From NCBI GenBank assembly GCA_023101725.1, contig JALJCO010010304.1, forward strand, positions 372,001 to 436,000: a DNA stretch of 64,000 nt, written 5' to 3'. A program made the position numbers and the translations under genes. Each line of letters begins with the position of its first letter. Position 1 is the stretch's first letter. Shown here piece after piece: positions 56,651 to 64,000 of this stretch. The notes beneath the pieces were generated by a model. It had not been told where the DNA came from. It ran no database searches and saw only the letters and a program-made list of their open reading frames with translations. This DNA is from Atherinomorus stipes (lineage: Eukaryota; Chordata; Actinopteri; Atheriniformes; Atherinidae).

Positions 56651-59019
56651 TTAAAGTGCCGATAACACGACCTTGACTTCAAATAACTTTGCCATACAAC
56701 ACACCAAGACAAAATAAGCAGTTCTGTGCAGTTAGAAGTGAGGCACAGCTAAGCGCTACTAGCTTTTCACTAGCAAACCTAGCCTCCATGACGTGACGGC
56801 AGCAAGATACAGAGTTGTGGTCCGCTCACTGATCTACATGTATAATGTAAGCCGTGGAAAACATGAAAGATGCTCCAGAACAGCTGGACTGGAACTGGAT
56901 TGTGTGGTGGATCATCAGCCAGTTCAGAAAAGTGTGATAATGCTGAGGAACTTGGGGAAATCACATTTTACAAACTAGAACCGGAGTAGAGCTGTAGCCA
57001 ACTGCCTACAGTCTGTCTCCCAGCCTCAGGTCCACTGGTTCAGCTTAAAGCCTGCAACACCACACCGAGGGAACCAGAACTGTAAGGAGCGACCCAGAAC
57101 AACACAAGCAGACCCACAACTGTGAAGGAGCTGCACCGGTTTGACAGAGTCAGGCGTGACAGAGGAGATGCACTCCTTCCCTGCGTTAGCTAGCGGCTAA
57201 CTGGCTAACAAGTTAGCTTGCAGCTAATGGCTAGCCACGATAAATAATTAACCTTTAAAAAATGAGAAGATAACAACTTACATGGTTCCAGTTGAGTTTT
57301 AAATAGTTCCCGTTTATAAGGATGAGGATGGAGGGAAGGATGCATCTTTGGAAGCAGCTGGAGGAGATCTGATAACCTGAGACGTCCTCATATAACTGAG
57401 CTGCAGCTGTCTGCCGATAGAGTTGCTGTATGACTGATGTGATGAAGCAACGATGGTTGAAGAAGAAAATTCCAGAGGAGATGATCACGGTTTCATTGTG
57501 TTAGAAGTCTCAACATGTTGGTGACTGCAGCTCCAGATGCTGTAGGCAGGAGAGACGTGCAGACGGGCTCCTACTGCTGCTACTGTTTCCCAGTGAGTAT
57601 GATTCTGACCTGCTTCTTTATCCTCTTCAAAATAAAATTCAAAATCTGTAGGAAACCTAAATAAATTAACACTGTACTCACGAGCTTTTAAACATTAACT
57701 GTCAATACAATTTGAAGTCGTTTGAAGTTTGAGTCGTTACTGTTTGTAAAACTGGAAAAGGAACTTAAAGGTGTCAAAACCTGCTGTTTTACATACACAA
57801 TCCTTCTTAAATTATCTTCAAATGATTTTTTAATTCTAGTTGGGTGGGAGGAAAATTTAATGAGCTCATTTTAACCTCTTTTAATCCCTAACTATTGTTT
57901 GTCGCGAGAATACGTACGAGAGTTAGACCTGTCTGTAAGCGCATTCACGAGGCAAACGTCAAAGCCAAAACAAAGTTTTACCAGGACAGAGCAGGTGAAG
58001 GAAATGATGTCCCAGCAGAGAAAAACGTGATAAACACGTAACGGTACGGTTGATCGTGAGGATCCACGGAGTAAAAGGGCTGGACTCTGATGAATATAAG
58101 GAGCGGACGTCTGACGTCTGCCCCGCGCCCCTGGAACGCACACGCCTTGTTTTCTTATGTCCTGCCATGTAAAGCACTTTGGGCATCCAGCTGGATGTAG
58201 AAATACGTGCTATATAAATGAAATAAATGAAATGAAATGAAATGAACCAAACAGTGTTAGCTTCTGTAGCTACATTAGCAGCTTGTCCGCTCGTCAACCA
58301 TCGTTTACTGGTCTCTGACACAAAAGATAATAAGTTACACAAGCAGCAACACTTACCGACTGCACATCCTCACTGATAAGTATAAACCACTGCTTCTTGG
58401 TAAAGCTGTCCCTCCTGTTAAAGCACTGAAAACTGCTGAATTTCTGCTGCAACTCAGCATGGCGATCTCCCCCCCTCCTACTTCTCGTCGCCGGCGTCCT
58501 TTCTAACAAACTGGTCTACTCCGTGGCAGGTAATCAGCTGCCTTCAGGTGGTGCTAAAGACGCTAGCTTAGCAGCTAGCAGCCTCTCTTGTTCACGTCAA
58601 TGGGAGAAAGAAATCCAATTCGCGTACTGTGGAGAGCGCGTGCTTGTGGCCGGTTCTGGTGAGAAGAGAGAGCCCGCACTCAAAGACGAAGTCACTTTCC
58701 GGAGTTTTTGGCACGGTATAACTGAGGTCCTGTTCCAATACACGTTTTAACGTGAAAAAGTGGGATTTCCGGGTGATGACACCTTTAAAAACCGCAATGA
58801 AGCCATTGACTTCAATGTCAAATGAGCTTCTAGACTCTCGGGCAGGCGTCACATCCGGTTTTGGCTAAAAGCGCCACAGTCTGGTCAGATGTATTGAAAT
58901 ACAGCGATGTTTTCTAATAACTCATCTGCGCTTCTTTCTGTTACATAGCTCATCATGAAGAACGTTTTGGTCGGGAAAACATGGCAAAAAATGTCAAAAA
59001 CGTGTCATCATCACTTTAA
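56651..59019. mobile_element. TTAA element, 2.37 kb
   Basis: TTAA at 56651-56654 and 59016-59019. The left end 'agtgccgataacacg' pairs with the reverse complement of the right end ('agtgatgatgacacg') at most positions. Another 'ggtgatgacacctttaa' end-like word at 58772-58788 suggests a second, nested right end. No transposase domain seen. A LINE-tail fragment lies inside. Confidence 0.65.
58150..58245 (+). repeat. LINE-tail fragment and ATGAA microsatellite
   Basis: 'gtaaagcactttgggcatcc' and 'gtgctatataaatgaaataa' form a LINE 3' tail, followed by about four 'atgaa' units. Confidence 0.65.
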
Positions 59020-60205
59020 GTGTGCACAGACAACAATACTCAATATTCTACTCGTATACTAGTAAGTTTGACCCACAAATGATTCCCAATAACCTGAATG
59101 GAAATATATATATCAAAATGACTAGGAAACTAAAATATCCACAGCCCACACTCACACACTCACACTAGCATAAAGAAAATGGAAAAAAATAAATAAATAA
59201 AAAAAAGGTTGCAGGTCCATCCCCTGAGTGGGGAGGCCAAAAACAAATAGCCGTTTTACTGTCTTGAATCAGCACAAACAAAAAGGCACATGCAAAGAGT
59301 TAAAAGTACTCACGAATCCGCACAGTCAGAGATGAAGATGGGGGCAAGTTGCAGTTTCAGCAGCAAGGGGGGCTGGTGCAGCAACACGTGACAGCGGACC
59401 ACGTTCAAGTACAGCAGCTAGTCTCTCCCACGGTCCAGGGCTCTCCCAGTCCTCACTCTCCCCCTTGTATGGCAAATGTCCGGACCTGAATCACACAGCC
59501 CTTCTTCATAAATAAACTGCAGGCTAATTCACGGCGAATAACCCACAGAATGTCTTATACAAATTAGCAATAGCTAACGGCAATGCAGAATAAGCAGTGT
59601 GAAGGCCTACAAGGCTAAGCTAAAGGCTAACGGAGGTTAGCGGTTCAGCCCGTTTCTACACGTTACAGAACAAACAGGAGCACCAAGCACGTCAAAACAC
59701 ATGAGTTTACCTCTGGCAGCTTCACAGAGTTCACACACATCAACCACAGGACGACTCTTCGTAAGTCTTGGAAGTTAGGAGTGTTTTCATGGTACTTTTA
59801 CAGCTTACAGCCATCCTGCAGGGACACTGATGAAGCAGCATGCTGTTTAACTGCTGCGCCTGTAGGTGACGCTAAGTCCCGCCTACCTGAACAAGGTGAG
59901 AACAGGATTGGCTGCTGATACACATGCAAAGATGAAAGAATAAAAAGATGCTACACTACACCCGAACATTCGTGGTCTTCTGTCTTTTGTGCCAACAACC
60001 AAATATGAATGGATTTTAAAACTAAAAACCCATTTATCTCTAACTTTTAACTGTGTGTGATATGAACTGTATAAGACTTTCTTTTTAACATTTTATAATC
60101 CAACTGTTTTTAACATTGTTACACTTCATGAGCTATTATGTATTACCAAAACAAACATTTTGCATGCATGAATAAAAATAATATCCACAGGACTACATAA
60201 TTATT
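59020..60205. other. Unassigned sequence
   Basis: 59550-59645 repeats 'gctaa' words. No exon or terminus could be established. Confidence 0.35.
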
Positions 60206-60209
60206 AAGA

Positions 60210-60620
60210 ATACATTTCATATAAAAAGTGCTTTTGAAAGATGCTTTACAAACAGGAATACAAGAATAGAAAGTGCAATAAAAACAATTACATAAAACTT
60301 TACAAAAATTAAAAACCTGAAGAAAACAATGCCAAGATCATTTAAAGCAGCTCTGAAGAGATTATCTGGATGAGTTTTTGTGTATAGCGATGAAGGTCGG
60401 ATCAGAGGGAACCGGGTTATGGAGGGCTTTCAGTGGAATACACACTGAAAGATGTGGAGTTTGAGGAGAGTGGTGATGTGGTTACAGGAGCTGGTGGGAA
60501 TGAGGAGTTGAGCGACAGTTTTGGATGTACTGGAGCTTGTTTAAGACTTTATGTGATGAGCTGTTGCGGTTGCCGAGTTTGGATGTGGTGAAAGCATGGG
60601 TGAGGGTTTCAGCTGCAGGA
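60210..60620 (+). repeat. LINE-derived dispersed repeat
   Basis: 'aaaagtgcttttgaaagatg' then 'gggttatggagggctttcag' and 'tttggatgtactggagcttg' form a block I recognise from a LINE-derived fish repeat. The open frames here (60482-60918) are not genes. Confidence 0.5.
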
Positions 60621-61744
60621 AGGGAAAGAGATATCAGAATCAGAAATGTTTTCATTCTGGAGGGAAATGAAAGGAAAAACGGGAGTTTTGCCTTTAAAAG
60701 GCTTAAATGCTTCACCTGTGCTATCACTTTTACACATTTTCAGCGTCTTTGCATCAGGAAAGAAAACCAGAACACTGAAGACTCAAAGTCTATTATTTTT
60801 TACAGATCCGGAGTACTATCTTCTAGCTCTGATTCCAGATTTTTATTCCTCCCACCAACCTGTTGCTGGGGTCAGATCATTAAGTCTGAACCCTCCTAAG
60901 TGTCCCTGGCTTTCTTAATAGTCACAAATGTTGTTAGATCCTTGGAGGTTCAACAGTCTCCTCCTCTGTCCAGGACAACTGGATACTCTGTAACTAGGGT
61001 TGCCACCTTTCAGACAAAAAAATAAGGGACACCTACCACAGCTCATCGGGGCCATGACCACCACGGGCCGATACCCGTACGGTGGGCCCCCCAAAGCAGT
61101 GGTATTCTTTATTTTGCACCAGTGTTTTTAGGAAAGAAGTGATAAATAAAACAATTGGTGACACTTAAAGCTTGAAATGCTGCAATGAACACATTGTTTA
61201 TGCAACACTGTTGCATAGAAAGTGCTGTCATTTAGGCTGCATTATGCTGTAATTACATCCATCCCTATTTCAAATAAAATGAGGAAAAAATATATAACAA
61301 AGTGCCATAAGCACAAAACTTAGTTATTGCATCATCAAAAAAATCTAGTTAATGAGATGCTGTCATGCACATATCACATGCAGCACCAGCAGCCAAAGGA
61401 GATCTGTTTGTGTGGAGTGTGCAACAATTAACTTGAAATATAAGCCTAGTAAATACATGAAGAACTGAATGTAACTGTTAAAGTGATCTGTTGTAGACAG
61501 CTCTGATGTGTCTGAATCTGCGGTTCACCTGTGTCACCTCAGCTGTCACCTAGAGTGGGATGACAGATTAATTAAACTTATTTCTTTTGCTGCCTCTTAT
61601 AACTTGAACAAAAAGTCAGGTCATCCAGACAGTTAAACCACACCAACAACCAACAAAAGAATTTGTGAGAACTGAACACTGTATCCCTCAAAATAAACAT
61701 TTTGACACAGAATACACAGAAAGCTGTACAAGTTTTGTTTATAT

Positions 61745-61986
61745 TTTTTTTTTTTTTGTTATACTTGTATGATCCCGAGGGGAAATTAGGGCTCTGCATT
61801 TCACCCACTCTGTACTGAGTATCAGAGAGCAGAGGGCTGCTACTTAAAGCGCCCGGGGAGCATTTGGAGGGTTAAGGATCTTGCTCAGGGATCCACAGTG
61901 TTTAACCTAGGAGTTGTGTCGGGGACTCGAACCCGGGTCCTCCGCGCCAAAGCCCACGACTCCACCACTAGGCCACCCACTCCCCC
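61745..61986 (-). mobile_element. tRNA-derived SINE with LINE-like tail
   Basis: On the minus strand the head carries a perfect pol III box A (TGGCCTAGTGG, 61965-61975) and box B (GGTTCGAGTCC, 61923-61933). The tail region 'tttcccctcgggatcatac' resembles the 3' tail of L2-type LINEs and ends in an A-rich stretch at about 61745-61757. Short direct repeats 'ttatat' flank it (61739-61744 and 61987-61992). Promoter boxes are intact, so transcription is conceivable. It is not a tRNA gene, because no full cloverleaf is formed. Confidence 0.82.
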
Positions 61987-62363
61987 TTATATAAATATAT
62001 ATAGGCTATATATATATATAAACAATATCAATTTAATTTTTATTAATTTATCTATGAAATGTTAATCCATTACTGTGATTTATTGTTTAAATAACCAGAT
62101 ATAACATTTATATTGGCTGCTACAGCTGATGGATTCTGTATATTTGAAATAAATGATTATTCATTCAACTTTATAGTCATCATCCTAAACAATCAATAAA
62201 CTAACCAAACCACCTTCTCCTAAACTTTGCTCTGACATCTTCTGGCAAAAACACAACCAGATAAAAACTGATCCTGAACTGGACGTGACGTCATGACTGA
62301 TTCAGTCTCAGTAGATGAGGGGATGAAGATGGGACACTCACGTTTAGGTCATCTTCACGGTTC

Positions 62364-62555
62364 TCACGTGCCTGTGTTGCTTTTCTGATGCGTGATGATG
62401 TCTGATGTCAGACAGTCCCCACCGCGCGCCACAGAAAAGACTCGCCGACATATTTTACAGTTCCCCTCATCATCTGCACTGACGCTGTCCAGCCAAGGAC
62501 GGGCCTGTTCCCACTTACGTATTTTCTCTAGCAGCATTTTTGCTTTTGAGAACAT
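62364..62555 (-). pseudogene. hAT transposase N-terminal zinc-finger relic
   Basis: The frame opens with an ATG (62553-62555) and reads, after about 17 residues, PWLDSVSADDEGNCKICRRV and then FSVARGGD...SDIITH. This matches the BED/TTF-like finger at the start of some hAT transposases ('pWl......C..C...fs..ng...d...H'). The frame then stops; in a neighbouring frame HASEKQH supplies the expected H-x5-H, so a one-base shift has broken it. Only the finger is readable. Confidence 0.75.
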
Positions 62556-62858
62556 GCTGGAGTATCAGGTGTGGACGTTTTAGAAGGCGCAGGTGCTGTG
62601 AGGAGCGTGCGTGACAGCAGCACATGCGGGCGCGCAGGCAGCCAGGCAGACACATGACTGGAGGATCCTGCAGATCCTGCTGGCTTTTGCTGGCTTTAAA
62701 GTTTCCTGTGTTTTATTTAGCTTAATATAAATAAATTTAATGTTTATATATGTTTGACAGACATGAGTGTTTGACATTTATGGAAATACGGAACATTTTA
62801 TTGTCAATTAAAGGACGATTCCGTATTTTATGGGACGGGTGGCAACCCTATCTGTAAC

Positions 62859-63699
62859 TTGTCCTGGCTCCTCCTGCTCCTGGATCCCTGCAAGGTTGAT
62901 ATGATGGAAAATGCAAAGGCAGGTAGCAGGTAGCTAACAGTCATACTGCTAGCAGTTAGCGACGTTCAGACGACATTCTGTTTGTGACATGATGGAGAAT
63001 CTGTACCTGCTGTTTGAGAAGCACCGGAGTGGCTCGTGCACGTTATTCTTTGGCCGGAGGAGGGAGCTGAATCTAGCAGGTTGGTCTTGCGCATGCGCAG
63101 TATTCAAAATCTCGCTAACAGTGTCTGCTTTCTGAAACGCTGAAACATCTTCTATCGTGCCTTTAACTTGCAAAAACTTGTGAAACAAAAGAACAAAACG
63201 ATGACTGCGTCGTTTATGCAGCAGGTGTACTGCAAACAAACTTTACAGTTGACTGCAAAGCCCACAATGCATTGCGACTTTACCAGTGTGCTACGTCACC
63301 CTCTCAAGCCCTATCCAGTCTTGACTCACGGAACGCCACAGCGGACTTAGGCTGCCACCTAGCGGTTATAGTTGTCTTATATCTCACCCAACTTCGTGAA
63401 ACACGGATTGTGTGAGTGAGGTGTCCATTTCTAACTGGAACCCGCTGTAGTCCCCAACAGTGTCCACATTCATTCCACTGATCGAACGAAGGGCACTGGT
63501 GATCTTGGCCTGTCCACAGCCAGTTCTTTGTGTTTTCCCACAATGAGCTGCAGATGGTTCTGCTCGCACCACATGACGAAGTTCTGTACTTGTCTTCATC
63601 CTATGTGATGCATCCAACCACTGCAGTCATCAGAAAACTTCTGAAGGTGGCAGGTCTGACCTGAGGACCTCAGGTCCCTGAAGGCATCAGGTCTCTGAG
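62859..63699. other. Unassigned sequence, partly CpG-rich
   Basis: 63040-63110 contains 'cttgcgcatgcgcag' and is CpG-rich. 'gtgcctttaacttg' near 63157 resembles a TTAA MITE end without a partner. No coding motif found. Confidence 0.35.
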
Positions 63700-63700
63700 C

Positions 63701-64000
63701 AGGGCTTTGACATTAACTTTTTTGCTCACCAGCCACTGTGGCCAGTGGTTTTCCAAAGTTACTAGCCACTCAACATTTTCACTAGCCACAATTTTGTTGT
63801 TGAGAAAAGATGTTTAATAGGATTACAGCCGACTATGGCCTGTTAAGTTTACTTAAACTAGATTTACAAACTTTTTAAATGTAAATGACTCCTGTACACA
63901 TTCATATGAAGGATACATAAAATGTTTAACATTCCAGGTCATTATCAATCATTCAGCTCTGATAGGGTTCTGTGTAAAGCTCCTTTTATATGAAAATATG
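63701..64000. mobile_element. Repeat end running off the window
   Basis: 'agggctttgacattaac' at 63701 followed by 'ccactgtggccagtgg' and 'actagccac' words resembles the left end of a fish DNA element. Its right end would lie beyond 64000. Confidence 0.45.

Larger units (their letters stand above)
60995..62850 (-). mobile_element. hAT element, perfect 8-bp duplication, with transposase relic
   Basis: Ends 'tagggttgccacc' and 'ggtggcaacccta' are perfect 13-bp inverted repeats. 'tctgtaac' is duplicated at 60987-60994 and 62851-62858. Coding runs from the right end on the minus strand. A SINE is inserted at 61745-61986. The rest of the transposase has been lost or is unreadable, so it depends on others for movement or is dead. 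Confidence 0.93.

Noticed and set aside
60525..60918. Possible coding exon of 124 codons
   Set aside because: Its first part matches a LINE-derived dispersed repeat, and overlapping frames on both strands are equally open.
61923..61986. A tRNA gene, suggested by perfect A and B boxes
   Set aside because: No full cloverleaf; it continues into a SINE body and LINE-like tail.

Overview
This 64-kb window looks like non-coding nuclear DNA from a teleost fish. I found no bacterial-style genes, rRNA or free-standing tRNA genes, and no host protein-coding gene I can name. Nearly every recognisable feature is a transposable element or its wreckage. The teleost reading rests on dense hAT-type elements, TTAA-flanked MITEs with ends beginning TTAAAGG, Harbinger- and mariner-type MITEs, an L1-type LINE, tRNA-derived SINEs, and fragments carrying the fish signature 'tatagcgctttt'. 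The species cannot be read from the sequence.

Layout. 1-5121: a degraded, apparently full-length L1-type LINE on the minus strand, inserted into the last bases of a hAT end. 5117-8310: a hAT element containing a second hAT, which contains a long foldback, followed by dispersed repeats. 9756-15590: a TTAA MITE, a foldback repeat split by a hAT-like element with a THAP-domain relic, and another terminal-inverted-repeat element. 16938-26308: TTAA MITEs, some split by or inserted into other elements. 27298-32221: tandem and LINE-tail repeats, a mariner MITE, and two copies of one hAT family, one of them interrupted by a piggyBac-like insertion and a 43-base G run. 33545-39883: a Harbinger MITE, more TTAA MITEs (one inside a SINE), a hAT with a BED-finger relic, and another nested hAT. 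40367-42670: an element flanked by TA that carries a 50-bp-armed palindrome and a near-identical second copy of the 16938 MITE. 43906-47770: a hAT, then a LINE 3' region split by an 'acagtaaa' repeat that carries a Harbinger-type insertion with an intact MADF-type first exon. 48034-64000: one weak candidate host exon, further hAT and TTAA elements, and a hAT with a zinc-finger transposase relic and a tRNA-SINE.

The coding remnants (L1 ORF1 and ORF2, a LINE RT tail, THAP, BED, a hAT zinc finger, a MADF exon) all belong to mobile elements. The most informative signals are precise insertion junctions: target-site duplications, and in one case an empty-site paralog within the window. These give a relative order of insertion. 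I found no convincing new multi-gene system. The best leads are the strand-biased loss of C in the LINE, the intact MADF exon, the THAP relic inside a hAT-like element, and three near-perfect hairpins. Stretches called unassigned may be introns or intergenic DNA of a host locus.
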